From: Myxococcota bacterium
Lineage (GTDB): Bacteria; Myxococcota; B64-G9
Direction: 5' to 3'
DNA length: 64,000 bases
Assembly (NCBI GenBank): GCA_022710975.1
Contig: JAKLGA010000014.1
Coordinates: 62,001-126,000 of the forward strand
Part shown: positions 50,209-59,340 of the stretch, in pieces
Layout: every line of letters begins with the position of its first letter
Position numbering within the stretch: position 1 is the stretch's first letter
Notes under the pieces: generated by a model
What the model was told of the DNA's origin: nothing
Databases searched by the model: none
The model's input: the letters and a program-made list of their open reading frames with translations, nothing else
Translations under genes and position numbers: made by a program

Positions 50209-53200
50209 ATGTCCCGTCGATTCCTGCCGGCCGTCGCCTGCCTGGCCTGGGTCTCGCTCGCCGTCCTGGGCGGCCTGGGCGCCGCCTGCGGCCGGACCGC
50301 GCCGCTCGGCGAGGACGAGGTGGTCAACCTGGTCCTCAGCCCGGCCTCCGCCAGCCTCTACCTGGACCAGGAGCTCGCGCTGGTGGCCGAGGCCCGGCTG
50401 GCCAGCGGGCGGGTCGAGGACGTCAGCGCCAGCCCGGAGCTCCGGCTCCGGCTGACGGTCGGCGCCGGGCTGGAGCTCGGCGAGGGGCTGCGGCTGCGGG
50501 CCACCTCCCCCGGCAGCGCCAGGGTGGTGGCCTGGTACCGCGGGCGGGAGGCCCGCTGTGCGCTCGAGGTGCTCGACGCCCGCCTGGTGGCGCTGGAGGT
50601 CGAGCCGCCCGAGGCCGAGCTCGCGCGCGGGGCCTCGCTGCAGCTCGAGGTCACGGGAGAGCTGGACGACGGCGCGCGGGTGGATCTGACCACCCGGGCC
50701 GCGGGCACGAGCTACCGGGTGGACCGGCCGTGGGTGGCCATGCTGACCCCGGACGGGCTGGCCTTCGCCCTGGAGCGCGGGGTGGCCGAGGTGGAGGTGC
50801 GCCACGGCGCGTTCTCCGCCCTGGCGACGCTCACCGTGGACGGCGGGCAGGTGGAGGTGGAGCGCATCGAGCTGCGGCCCGAGGCGGTCGAGCTCGCGCA
50901 GGGCGAGGGCCAGGACATGCTGGTCATCGGCCACCTCTCCGACGGCGGCCAGACCGAGCTGACCGACGATCCGGAGGTGTTCTACACCACCGAGGACGAG
51001 GGCGTGGCGGTCTTCAGCGCGCCCGGGCGCCTCGAGGCCACCGGCCCGGGTGAGACGCAGGCCTCGGCCATCTACCGCGCGCTGGTGGCCAGCGTGCCGG
51101 TGAGCGTCTCGCCCTCCGCGGAGCTCCTGGCGGTGGAGATCGAGCCGGCCACGGCCCGCCTGCGCCCCGGCGACAGCCTGCAGCTCGCCGCCTGGGCGGT
51201 CTACGCCGACGGCAGCCGGGTGGAGGTGAGCGGCCAGGCCGTGTGGGTGTCCTCGGCCCCGGAGGTGGCGCAGCTCGGCTCCGGCGGGCTGGTCACGGCG
51301 CTCGAGGAGGGCGAGGCCAGGCTGAGCGCGCTGTTCGGCGGGCTGACCGGCCAGGCCAGCGTGCAGGTCGACCGGCGCACGCTGGTCGCGCTCACCATCC
51401 TCACCGCGGAGCCCCTGCTGCTCGAGCCGGGCCAGGCCGTGGCGCTGGAGGTGGATGGCCTGTTCGACGACGGGACCCACGCGGACCTCGGCCCGGCCGC
51501 CAGCGGCACCCGCTACCGCTCCGAGGACGGGGCGGTGGCGGTCCTGTCCGCCGACGGGCTGGCGACCGGCGTCGGCCCAGGCGCCACCACCCTGCACGCC
51601 GAGAACAGCGGCCTCGCGGACTCGCTGCAGGTCGAGGTGGGTGGCCCGCGCATCGTGTCGCTGCGCCTCGAGCCCCCCATGCTGAGCGTGGCCGAGGGCG
51701 ACACGGCCCACGTGGCGGCCATCGCCCGCATGTCCGACGACAGCGAGCGGGACGTGACCCTGGCGGCCACCTTCGTGAGCTACGCCCCCGACGTGGTGGG
51801 CGTGCTGTCGCCGGGCGAGCTGCTGGCCTACAGGCTGGGCCAGGCGCGCGTCTCGGCGGCCCTGGCCGGGCACAGCGCGGACTGCCGGGTGACGGTGGTC
51901 GAGGGCCAGGTGGTGGCCCTGCGGGTGGAGCCCAACCAGGCCACGCTGCAGCTCGGCGAGCAGCTCCAGCTCCGGGCCGTGGCCACCTACTCCGGCGGGG
52001 CCGAGCGCGAGGTCCAGGCTCGCGCCAGCTTCCAGTCCACCGAGCTCGACGTGGCGGTGGTGCTGCCCGGGGGGCTGGTGGTGGCCCAGGGCGCGGGCCA
52101 CGCCGACGTGTTCGTCACCTTCGCCGGGTTGGTGGTGGTGGCCTACATCGACGTGCGCGAGTGGACGCTGGTGGACTTCTGGCTGGTGCCGGACGGGGTG
52201 CGGCTGGCGGTCGGGGAGCAGGCGCCGCTGCGGGCCTGGGGGCTGACCGACACCGGGCTGCAGCTCGATCTCACCGGGGAGTCGACCTTCGCCAGCGACG
52301 GGCCCGCGATCGCCAGCGTCAGCGCGCTGGGGGTGGTGCTCGGGGTGTCCCCGGGCCTGACCCAGGTGCGCGCCGACTACGCCGGGCTGGCGCAGGCCAC
52401 GGCCGCCGTGGAGATCTACGACACGCTGCACCTCACGCGCCTGGACCTGCTGCCGGAGAGCGCGGAGCTCGACCCGGGCCAGACCCTGCAGCTCCGGCTG
52501 CAGGGCACCTACTCCGACGGCTCGCAGCGCGACCTCACCGCGGCGGCCGAGGGCACCAGCTACCAGACGAGCGCCCCCGGCGTGGCCACGGTCGGCCCGG
52601 ACGGCCTGGTCACCGCCCAGGCGAGCGGCGGGAGCGCCATCCTCACCGCACGAAACAGCGGCCTGAGCGACACGGCGGTCATCCGCGTGGTGGTCGAGCC
52701 GCCCCGGGTGACCAGCCTGTCCCCCGACAGCGGCCTGCAGGGCACGGCGGTGCGCGTGGTGGCCCGCGGCAGCGGGCTCACCGGCTGCAGCGTGAGCGCG
52801 GACAACCCGGGCATCGCCCCGTCGGCGGTCAGCGTCACGCCCGACGGCGCGCAGCTCGCGGTCACCCTGACCCTCGACGCCGGCGCGGACCCGGGCCCGA
52901 GCCTGCTGCGCTTCCAGAACGGGGGCGGCAGCGCCAGCGCGCAGTTCACCGTGATCGAGGACCAACCGCTGCCGGATCTCACCATCGAGCCCGGGGCGAT
53001 CGTGTTCCTGAGCGGCGTGCAGTCCTACCGCCACATCACCATCGGCACCGGTGCCCGGGTGTACGGCACCGGCACCCGGCCGCTGCAGCTCCTGGCCACC
53101 GGCGACGTGGTGGTGCGGGGCGAGATGGATGTGTCCGGCCTGGCCGGCGAGGACGGCTTCTACAACCCCGCCGACGGGGGCGAGTCCGGGCCGGGCGGGG

Positions 53201-53928
53201 GCGGGGGCGGCGGCGGCGGGGACGGCAACGCCGCGGCCCCGGCGGTGGGCGGCGCGGGCTCGCCCGACGGCGAGCCCGGGGGCGCCGCGGCCGGCTCCGG
53301 GACCCCGGGCGGCGACGGCGGCGGGCAGGGCGCGGGCCAGGCCGGCGCGGGCGGCTGCGGCCAGGCCGGCGGCGGCGGCGGCTACGGCGGGGCGGGCGGC
53401 GGCGGCGGCGGGGACGCCGGCGTGGGCACGGGCGGGGCCGGCGGGCCGGCCAACCCGGACGGCTCGGACCACAACGGCGGCCCGGGCGGCGGCGGCGGCT
53501 CCACCTGCGGCCAGAGCTCGGGCGGGGGCGGGGGCGGCGGCGGCGGGGTGCTGGTCATCGCCACCTCGGGCGGCAGCATCCTGATCGACGGCACGCTGCG
53601 GGCCGACGGCGGCCCAGGCGGGGACGGCTTCACCGGCACCGGCGGCGGCGGCGGCGGGGCCGGGGGGCTGATCACCCTGACCAGCGCGGGCGGAGCCATC
53701 ACACTGCGCGACACGCTCTCGGCGCGCGGAGGGGACGGCGGCCGCGCCGACGCGGGCGACGCGGGCGGCGGCGGCGGCGGCGGGCGGGTGGTGCTGGACA
53801 CGGGCGGCGGGGCGCTGGACGACACCCTCGGCTTCTACGACCTGGCCGGCGGCGCGGGCGGCGAGTCTCGCGACCAGGGCTTCGACGGCCTGCCCGGCGA
53901 GCCCGGCCTGACCGAGCTGCTTCAATAG
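50209..53928 (+). CDS. Exported Ig-like (BIG2) repeat protein with IPT-like domain and glycine-rich C-terminal tract
   Basis: 1239 residues. A signal peptide ending LGAAC suggests a lipoprotein, though the -3 residue is unusual. Eight to nine BIG2-type repeats follow to about residue 830, each with L-x-L-x-P-x2-A-x-L-x2-G-x2-LQL near the start. Around 835-915 an IPT/TIG-like domain is seen (SLSPDSGLQGTAVRVVARGSG). The C-terminus (~960-1230) is dominated by Gly/Asp/Ala runs with interspersed beta-strand phrases such as GVLVIATSGGSILIDGTLRADGG and GLITLTSAGGAITLRDTLSARG, so the runs may be loops of a right-handed beta-helix rather than disordered. Surface display or adhesion is likely; no catalysis is evident. 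It is monocistronic with its own promoter. Confidence 0.85.
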   Translation: MSRRFLPAVACLAWVSLAVLGGLGAACGRTAPLGEDEVVNLVLSPASASLYLDQELALVAEARLASGRVEDVSASPELRLRLTVGAGLELGEGLRLRATSPGSARVVAWYRGREARCALEVLDARLVALEVEPPEAELARGASLQLEVTGELDDGARVDLTTRAAGTSYRVDRPWVAMLTPDGLAFALERGVAEVEVRHGAFSALATLTVDGGQVEVERIELRPEAVELAQGEGQDMLVIGHLSDGGQTELTDDPEVFYTTEDEGVAVFSAPGRLEATGPGETQASAIYRALVASVPVSVSPSAELLAVEIEPATARLRPGDSLQLAAWAVYADGSRVEVSGQAVWVSSAPEVAQLGSGGLVTALEEGEARLSALFGGLTGQASVQVDRRTLVALTILTAEPLLLEPGQAVALEVDGLFDDGTHADLGPAASGTRYRSEDGAVAVLSADGLATGVGPGATTLHAENSGLADSLQVEVGGPRIVSLRLEPPMLSVAEGDTAHVAAIARMSDDSERDVTLAATFVSYAPDVVGVLSPGELLAYRLGQARVSAALAGHSADCRVTVVEGQVVALRVEPNQATLQLGEQLQLRAVATYSGGAEREVQARASFQSTELDVAVVLPGGLVVAQGAGHADVFVTFAGLVVVAYIDVREWTLVDFWLVPDGVRLAVGEQAPLRAWGLTDTGLQLDLTGESTFASDGPAIASVSALGVVLGVSPGLTQVRADYAGLAQATAAVEIYDTLHLTRLDLLPESAELDPGQTLQLRLQGTYSDGSQRDLTAAAEGTSYQTSAPGVATVGPDGLVTAQASGGSAILTARNSGLSDTAVIRVVVEPPRVTSLSPDSGLQGTAVRVVARGSGLTGCSVSADNPGIAPSAVSVTPDGAQLAVTLTLDAGADPGPSLLRFQNGGGSASAQFTVIEDQPLPDLTIEPGAIVFLSGVQSYRHITIGTGARVYGTGTRPLQLLATGDVVVRGEMDVSGLAGEDGFYNPADGGESGPGGGGGGGGGDGNAAAPAVGGAGSPDGEPGGAAAGSGTPGGDGGGQGAGQAGAGGCGQAGGGGGYGGAGGGGGGDAGVGTGGAGGPANPDGSDHNGGPGGGGGSTCGQSSGGGGGGGGGVLVIATSGGSILIDGTLRADGGPGGDGFTGTGGGGGGAGGLITLTSAGGAITLRDTLSARGGDGGRADAGDAGGGGGGGRVVLDTGGGALDDTLGFYDLAGGAGGESRDQGFDGLPGEPGLTELLQ
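53185..53810 (+). repeat. Glycine-codon low-complexity tract
   Basis: Most codons here are GGC/GGG with blocks of poly-Gly of up to nine residues (GGGGGGGGG). It encodes most of the glycine-rich C-terminal part. G+C approaches 85-90% by eye, making it prone to slippage in sequencing and replication. Confidence 0.85.
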
Positions 53929-54078
53929 CCCACGCGCCTTCTCGATGCGCCGGCCCGACGGGGTGTCCCCTGAAGGGCCGGAAACCTTCATCTAGGGTGA
54001 GGGCCAGGAAGGAGCCGGTTCTCCACTGGCCTCGCAAGCGTTCACCTCGCCAATCAGAGAGGGGTGGCGGCGAGGGGG

Positions 54079-54118
54079 CCCCCATCCACGCGGAGCGCCG
54101 AGTGAGCATGGATGGGGG
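54079..54118. other. Hairpin in the convergent 53929-54172 gap
   Basis: CCCCCATCCA (54079-54088) pairs with TGGATGGGGG (54109-54118) around a 20-base loop. No U-tract follows, so it is a weak terminator candidate for either converging gene. I see no other feature in the 244-base gap. Confidence 0.45.
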
Positions 54119-54172
54119 GCGAGCCGACAGGACCCCGATGCTCGTCGACTTCAGTGAATGCTCTCGATATTG

Positions 54173-56671
54173 TCAACGACGGGCGAGGCGCAGGCAGAGC
54201 AGGCCGGCCAGCAGCGCGAGCAGGGCCAGGGGGTTCGCGGGCGGCCGCGGGCCGGGGGGCGCACCGCTCGCGCAGCCCCCTCCCCCGCCCTCGCAGTCCT
54301 CGTCGATCGCTCCGTCGCAGTTGTCGTCCAGCCCGTTGTCGCACTGCTCGTCGCCGCTGGGCGCGCAGGCGTACTCGCAGCCGTTCAGCTCGTCCAGATC
54401 CGCGTTCACGTACCCGGCCTCGCAGGCGGTCAGCAGGCACTGGCCGGCCGAGCAGCGCTCGCCGGCGTGCTCGCGCGCGCACACCTGCCCGCACCCACCG
54501 CAGTTGGCCAGGTCCTCGCTGGTGTCCAGGCAGGACCCCGAGCAGTCCGTGCGCCCGCCGCCGCAGCTCGCGGCGCACTGGCCCAGGTCGCAGACCTGGG
54601 TCGCCGCGCACTCCCAGAAGCACTCGCCGCAGTTGGCGGGGTCGTCCTGCAGGTCGAAGCCCTCGTCGGTCTGGGCGTCGCAGTCGTCGTCGACGTAGTT
54701 GCACTCCTCGGCCGCGCCCGGGTGGACCGAGGCGATGCCGTCGTCGCAGTCGGCGCCCGCCTCGCAGTGCAGCCCGTAGCCGTCCAGGTCGTGGTCCACG
54801 CAGCCGCACACCGGATCGTCGAGGTCGGTGAGCTGGTTGCAGTCGTCGTCCAGGCCGTTCTCGCACACCTCGGTCGCCCCGGGGTGCACCGCCTGGTCCG
54901 CGTCGTCGCAGTCCGGACCGGCGCAGGCCGCCGAGGCGTAGCCGTCCCCGTCCGCGTCCGGGCAGGCCTGGCAGGTGCCGACGCAGCAGCGCGGGTCGTC
55001 CGCGGCCTCGCGCCAGTCGCCCTGGCACGAGTCGAGCGCCTGGCAGCCCTGGCCGCCCTGGCCGGCGCAGCTCGGGGCCGCGCTCACCTCGAAGGCCAGG
55101 TGCGGATCCCCGGCCGGGCCGGTGGCGCCGGCGTCGTCCCGGGTCTGCACCCGCACGTACCAGCGCCCCGGCGCGAGGGCGAAGGCCCGCGGCACGATCC
55201 AGCGCGGCTCGGCCGAGGCCACCCAGTTCGAGTCCAGGAGCGCCGGCGTGTCGAAGGTGGGCGCCTGGTCGAGCTGCACCCGGTAGCCGAGCTGGGTGGC
55301 CGCGGGGGTGCCGTGCACGAAGGTCCACTCGAAGGCCGGGGAGGGATCGGCCACCGCGCCGCGCGCCTGGTGTTCCCAGGGCGGGGCGCCTGCGCCCTGC
55401 TCGAAGGCGCCGATGTCCACGCGCGCGCCGCCGCCGTCGGGCACGGGCAGATCCTCCGGGCCGGCCTCCACGGCCGGGCTGCCGGGCGCGAGCTCGTAGA
55501 GGTCCTGGGCCGGGTCGGTGAAGTGCGGATCGGCCAGCACGTCGTGCGGCCCCGCCTGCCCGCCCTCCACGTCCGCGGTGTTGCCCGAGAGGAGGTTCCA
55601 GTCCACCGAGCAGCCGCTCAGCGCCGACAGGTACTCGAGCCCCAGGGTGTGGCCGACCAGGATGTTGCCCTCGAGCCGGCAGCGCGAGAGGAAGCTCACC
55701 TCGAGCCCGGTGAAGAAGCCGACCACGGTGTTCCCCAGCACCCGGCAGTCCTCGGCGCTGTCCAGGCGCAGCCCCTGCAGGGAGCCGCGCACCACCAGGT
55801 TGCGCTCCACGCTGACGCCCTGCGCGCCGTCCACCCAGATGGCGCCCATGGTGGCGGGGTTGTCGAGGAGCTGGTTGTGCTCCACCCGGCTGCCCTGGCC
55901 GGCGGGCGCGGGCCCCACCTTGATGCCGGCCGCCTGCATGCCGGTCAGGTGGTTCGAGGCGATCCACGAGCCCGTGCCGCGGTCGTCGATGCCGCGCTCC
56001 GCGCCGCCCTCGAAGCGGTTGCCCCACACGCGCGCCTCGCGGCTGGAGAGCAGCACCAGGTGCACGGCGTCCGCCGCGGCCAGGCCGTTGTCCGCGAAGG
56101 TGCAGCCCCGCACCAGCACGTCGGAGGACTGCACCACCGCCAGCCCGTAGCCGTCCCAGTTCTGGATGCGGAAGCCCTCCACGATCAGGCCCGAGTCGCG
56201 GTTCAGGCTGACGCCCGCGGGCACGTCGAGGTTCCCCTCGAGCGCGGGCTGGACGCCCGTCCCGTCCAGCACCACCGAGGCGCCGTCGGCCGGCTCGGCC
56301 AGGAGCCGCAGCGGCCGGGCGCGGCTGGCGGGCGTGCCCAGCTCCGGCGGCATGACCTGCTCGTGGTAGGTGCCCGCATGGACCAGCACGGTGTCGCCGG
56401 GCCCGGCCAGCTCCAGGCCGCGGGCGATGGTGCGCACCGGGTTGCCCTCGCTGCCGTCGTCGAGATCGTCGCCGAGCGCCCCGTCCACGTGGAAGGTGGT
56501 CCCGGCCACGCCGCCGTCGAGGGGCCGGAAGGCCCCGGACGGGCCGTCGTACCAGTCGGCCTCGGCCCCGGTCACCTCGGGGAACCCGGGCTGGGCCCGG
56601 GCGGCCCCGGCCTCCAGCCAGCCAACGCACAGGCACGCGCCCACGAGGAGCCGGGAAATCCGCCAGGTCAT
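54173..56671 (-). CDS. Beta-helix protein with MopE-type metal-binding repeats and a MYXO-CTERM-like tail
   Basis: 832 residues. A signal peptide (MTWRISRLLVGACLCVGWLEAGAARA) precedes a right-handed beta-helix domain to ~380 (pectate-lyase/NosD-like, with repeated N/DNxx and VxGNxV strands). A beta-sandwich segment (~400-520) and then MopE-type calcium/copper-binding repeats follow (DADGDGYASAACAGPDCDD, ENGLDDDCN, CDDADQAVHPGATEVC). The extreme C-terminus is Gly-Cys-x2-G followed by Pro-rich spacer, a Leu/Ala transmembrane helix and a basic RLARR end, a layout like MYXO-CTERM. ATG at 56671 is at the head of the signal. No catalytic residues for a pectate lyase were identified. It follows the VWA gene at a short distance on the same strand. 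Confidence 0.85.
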   Translation of the reverse strand: MTWRISRLLVGACLCVGWLEAGAARAQPGFPEVTGAEADWYDGPSGAFRPLDGGVAGTTFHVDGALGDDLDDGSEGNPVRTIARGLELAGPGDTVLVHAGTYHEQVMPPELGTPASRARPLRLLAEPADGASVVLDGTGVQPALEGNLDVPAGVSLNRDSGLIVEGFRIQNWDGYGLAVVQSSDVLVRGCTFADNGLAAADAVHLVLLSSREARVWGNRFEGGAERGIDDRGTGSWIASNHLTGMQAAGIKVGPAPAGQGSRVEHNQLLDNPATMGAIWVDGAQGVSVERNLVVRGSLQGLRLDSAEDCRVLGNTVVGFFTGLEVSFLSRCRLEGNILVGHTLGLEYLSALSGCSVDWNLLSGNTADVEGGQAGPHDVLADPHFTDPAQDLYELAPGSPAVEAGPEDLPVPDGGGARVDIGAFEQGAGAPPWEHQARGAVADPSPAFEWTFVHGTPAATQLGYRVQLDQAPTFDTPALLDSNWVASAEPRWIVPRAFALAPGRWYVRVQTRDDAGATGPAGDPHLAFEVSAAPSCAGQGGQGCQALDSCQGDWREAADDPRCCVGTCQACPDADGDGYASAACAGPDCDDADQAVHPGATEVCENGLDDDCNQLTDLDDPVCGCVDHDLDGYGLHCEAGADCDDGIASVHPGAAEECNYVDDDCDAQTDEGFDLQDDPANCGECFWECAATQVCDLGQCAASCGGGRTDCSGSCLDTSEDLANCGGCGQVCAREHAGERCSAGQCLLTACEAGYVNADLDELNGCEYACAPSGDEQCDNGLDDNCDGAIDEDCEGGGGGCASGAPPGPRPPANPLALLALLAGLLCLRLARR

Positions 56672-56755
56672 GGAGCCCTCCTAGGGAGATGGACTGCAGA
56701 TAGGTTCCCGGAAGAAGGGAGAACCTTCAAGCCCCGCGAGCGGAGGCGGAGGGGC

Positions 56756-58228
56756 TCAGGGCGCGGGCTGGAAGACGGAGACCTTGAACGCGCCGGCCGG
56801 GCGGCTGCGGCAGGGGTCGGCGTGGGCGGCGAAGGCGACGTACCCGCCGGGCGCCCAGGCCTCGCCCGTGGGGGCCAGGTACTGCCAGGTCTCGGCGCAG
56901 GCGGCCGCGCCGCAGCTCGTGTCCTCGGGCCCGCTGCAGGCCGTGAGCGCCTCGGCCGCGGCACACGAGTAGCGCGGCAGGGCCCGGCCGTCCACCGCCA
57001 CCACCAGCCCGGCCGGGCTGGCCACCGGGGTGCCCAGCGCGTAGGTGCTCGGGCAGGAGACGCTCTCGCCGATGAGCGCCATGAGCGAGCTGAAGTCGTC
57101 CTGACAGATCGTGCCCACCAGCCCGTCCTCCCCCAGCCCGAACAGCTCCGCCAGCTCGATGTAGCGGGTGCCGGGGAAGGCCTGGCAGGAGGGCCCGGTG
57201 CAGCCCGGCGTGATGCAGGCCGGCAGGACGTCCGCGTTGGGCGCGGTGAAGGTGTACTCGATCTCGGTCGCGCTCGGGTCGTCCGGATCCGTCACCCCGA
57301 CCACGGCCACGAACTTCACCATGCCCTGGCGGTTGCCCTTCAGGCCCATCAGGAAGTCGTGGTACTCCTGGACCGGGGTGAGCGCGTAGGGCCGGTGCGC
57401 CTGCGGATCCTCGGTCGAGCCGTCCGGGCCCTCTCCCCTGGCCGCGTAGTAGCACACCCGGCCGCCGATCCCGGAGACGCCCTCGGTCACGTCCCCCACC
57501 GCGCCGCAGTCGTCCTCGTCGCTGACCACCACCACGGCCAGGGTGGCGTCCTCCCGCAGGAAGCCCTCGTTCACCGTGTTCGCCAGGTCGGACAGGGCCA
57601 CGCGGATCGGCTCCAGCCCCTTCTCGTACCCGCAGCCGTTCGTGCCCACGAAGGCCGTGCCGCTGCCGTACAGGCCCCCGCCGGCCGGGTCGTAGAAGCA
57701 GGTCTGGTCGCCGGAGTCCACGACGCGGCAGGACGGCTCCGGCGGCTCGAACAGGAAGGTCGGGGGATCGGTCGTGGAGTCGGAGATGCGCCCCCGCCGG
57801 TCCTGGAGGCGCCCGTTCTCCCCGCTCGGGTTCGTGCAGGACTGGGTGATCATCTGGTCGCAGGGCGGGCAGCCAGGGGACTCCATGCCGGTGGTGATCA
57901 CCCCCACCTGGTACTTGCCCACCCCGAAGCGGTCGTCCAGGATGGCGGTCAGGTTGCCGAAGGACTCGGCGAGCTGGATCTGCTCGCCCACCATGCTGCC
58001 CGAGTTGTCGATCACGAACAGCAGATCGATCTCCTCGGTCTTCAGCACGCTGCGGTCCCCGAGCAGGTCGCCGCGCTGGCAGAGATCGCCCTGGCAGAAG
58101 AGCCCCTGGTCGCAGGGCGAGGAGCCGCCGCGGCAGGCCTCGCCCGCGCCGCCCTCGCTGGCGCAGCCTCCCGGGCCCACCAGGCACAGTCCGAGCAGAG
58201 CCAACCAGCCGCCAGTGCGTGCGCGCAT
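56756..58228 (-). CDS. VWA-domain lipoprotein
   Basis: 490 residues. A signal ending GPGGC (lipobox GGC) gives a lipid-anchored protein. A Cys-rich stretch (CRGGSSPCDQGLFCQGDLC) follows, then a von Willebrand A domain (~67-320) with an intact MIDAS DNSGSM in DLLFVIDNSGSM. VVVVSDEDDCG supplies later MIDAS Asp residues. The rest contains several Cys and Pro-rich loops. VWA domains bind Mg2+ and protein or matrix ligands at the surface. ATG 58228 has GGAGGTGGG before it. It probably belongs to the minus-strand run of five genes, though gaps of 84-111 bases allow separate promoters. Confidence 0.85.
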   Translation of the reverse strand: MRARTGGWLALLGLCLVGPGGCASEGGAGEACRGGSSPCDQGLFCQGDLCQRGDLLGDRSVLKTEEIDLLFVIDNSGSMVGEQIQLAESFGNLTAILDDRFGVGKYQVGVITTGMESPGCPPCDQMITQSCTNPSGENGRLQDRRGRISDSTTDPPTFLFEPPEPSCRVVDSGDQTCFYDPAGGGLYGSGTAFVGTNGCGYEKGLEPIRVALSDLANTVNEGFLREDATLAVVVVSDEDDCGAVGDVTEGVSGIGGRVCYYAARGEGPDGSTEDPQAHRPYALTPVQEYHDFLMGLKGNRQGMVKFVAVVGVTDPDDPSATEIEYTFTAPNADVLPACITPGCTGPSCQAFPGTRYIELAELFGLGEDGLVGTICQDDFSSLMALIGESVSCPSTYALGTPVASPAGLVVAVDGRALPRYSCAAAEALTACSGPEDTSCGAAACAETWQYLAPTGEAWAPGGYVAFAAHADPCRSRPAGAFKVSVFQPAP

Positions 58229-58339
58229 GATCCCACCTCCAGACGAAGTTGAACCGTCCCCGGCCACCAGGGTACCACATCCCCGGTCCCTCGGCAGGTA
58301 GACCCCGGCCAGCGGACTCTCGTTTCAGGAGGGAGCGCT

Positions 58340-59317
58340 CTAGCGCCGGGCGGCCAGCTTGGCGGCCACTTCCTTGGCCCCATCCATCAGCTTGTCGATC
58401 TTGCAGTCCGTCACGTCGACCGTGGTGGCGGCCTCGGTGGTCTCGCTCCTGAGGTCGTACAGGCTGGCGGTGAGGGCGCAGCGCTTGCCCACCTTCAGCA
58501 GCTTGGTGGACAGGCTCTTCTCCGCGGCCATGGCCTTGCCGAGCTCGAGCTGGCAGCTCTGGTCGTAGCACTGCTGGTAGCCGACGGTCTTCTGCTGCTG
58601 GAGCCGGGCGCGGAGCTGGTCGCGGGGCACCACCCGGAACCCGGCCAGCTCGGTGAGCTGGGCGGCCAGGTACTCGGTGAGCTGGTCGCGGTCCTCCGCC
58701 CGGGGCAGCATCCTGGACGCGTCCTGGATGTCGAACACGGCCACCACGGGCGCGGGCCCGCCGGCCACGCGCCGGGGCGGGGGCGCGACCTCCGCCCTGG
58801 GCTCGGGTCCGGGCTCGGGCGGCAGCTCGCCCACCGGGCGCGCCTTGATGGCCCGGATGGAGGTGGGCTGGTTCTTGGAGTCGAGCGCCGGGCCGTCGCC
58901 CAGGCCCGCCAGCAGGTTGGGGTCCATCTGGCCGCCCTGGTTGCCGTCGGGCTGGACCGCGGCCACCTTGCCGCCAGGGGCCACGTCCGGGCAGCCGTCC
59001 AGGTCCTCGAAGTCGTTGCGGGTCTCGGGATCGCCCGGGCACCTGTCCTGGGCGTCCACGATCCCGTCCCGGTCGTTGTCCGGATCCGGGCAGCCGTCCA
59101 GGTCCCGGTGGCCGTCCAGATCCTCGGCCACCTTCGGGCAGGCGTCCTGGGCGTCCGCGATGCCGTCCCGGTCCTGGTCGGCGGGAGGAGCGGGCGCCAC
59201 CGCCACGGGCTCTGCAGCTGTGGCCGTCGGGGCCGGGTCTGGACGGGCCACCTCGACCGTGCCTCCGCAGCCGACGCCGATCACCCCGACCAGGATTGCC
59301 GTCCACAACGCGCGCAT
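58340..59317 (-). CDS. Lipoprotein with thrombospondin type 3 repeats and a CsgG-like domain
   Basis: 325 residues. The lipoprotein signal is MRALWTAILVGVIGVGC. Two TSP3 calcium-binding repeats follow (DQDRDGIADAQDACP, DPDNDRDGIVDAQDRCP), then a Pro-rich linker, then an alpha/beta domain (~185-325) with APVVAVFDIQD, and CYDQSCQLELGKAMAAEKSL. The latter resembles the CTETSCMAEIGGALG motif of the gene at 39000-39878. CsgG-family proteins are outer-membrane secretion or curli-assembly factors, but here no pore assignment is possible. It starts 24 bases after the 59341 gene's stop on the same strand, so the two are coupled. Confidence 0.72.
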   Translation of the reverse strand: MRALWTAILVGVIGVGCGGTVEVARPDPAPTATAAEPVAVAPAPPADQDRDGIADAQDACPKVAEDLDGHRDLDGCPDPDNDRDGIVDAQDRCPGDPETRNDFEDLDGCPDVAPGGKVAAVQPDGNQGGQMDPNLLAGLGDGPALDSKNQPTSIRAIKARPVGELPPEPGPEPRAEVAPPPRRVAGGPAPVVAVFDIQDASRMLPRAEDRDQLTEYLAAQLTELAGFRVVPRDQLRARLQQQKTVGYQQCYDQSCQLELGKAMAAEKSLSTKLLKVGKRCALTASLYDLRSETTEAATTVDVTDCKIDKLMDGAKEVAAKLAARR

Positions 59318-59340
59318 GCTCGACTCCCTGCCCCGATCGC

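Noticed and set aside
53185-53810. CRISPR-like or tandem repeat array
   Set aside because: The repetition comes from Gly codons in a long coding frame, with no spaced identical units.
54158-58252. 1364-residue plus-strand open frame opposite the beta-helix and VWA genes
   Set aside because: Shadow of two real minus-strand genes, both with signal peptides, Cys modules and MIDAS or MopE motifs.
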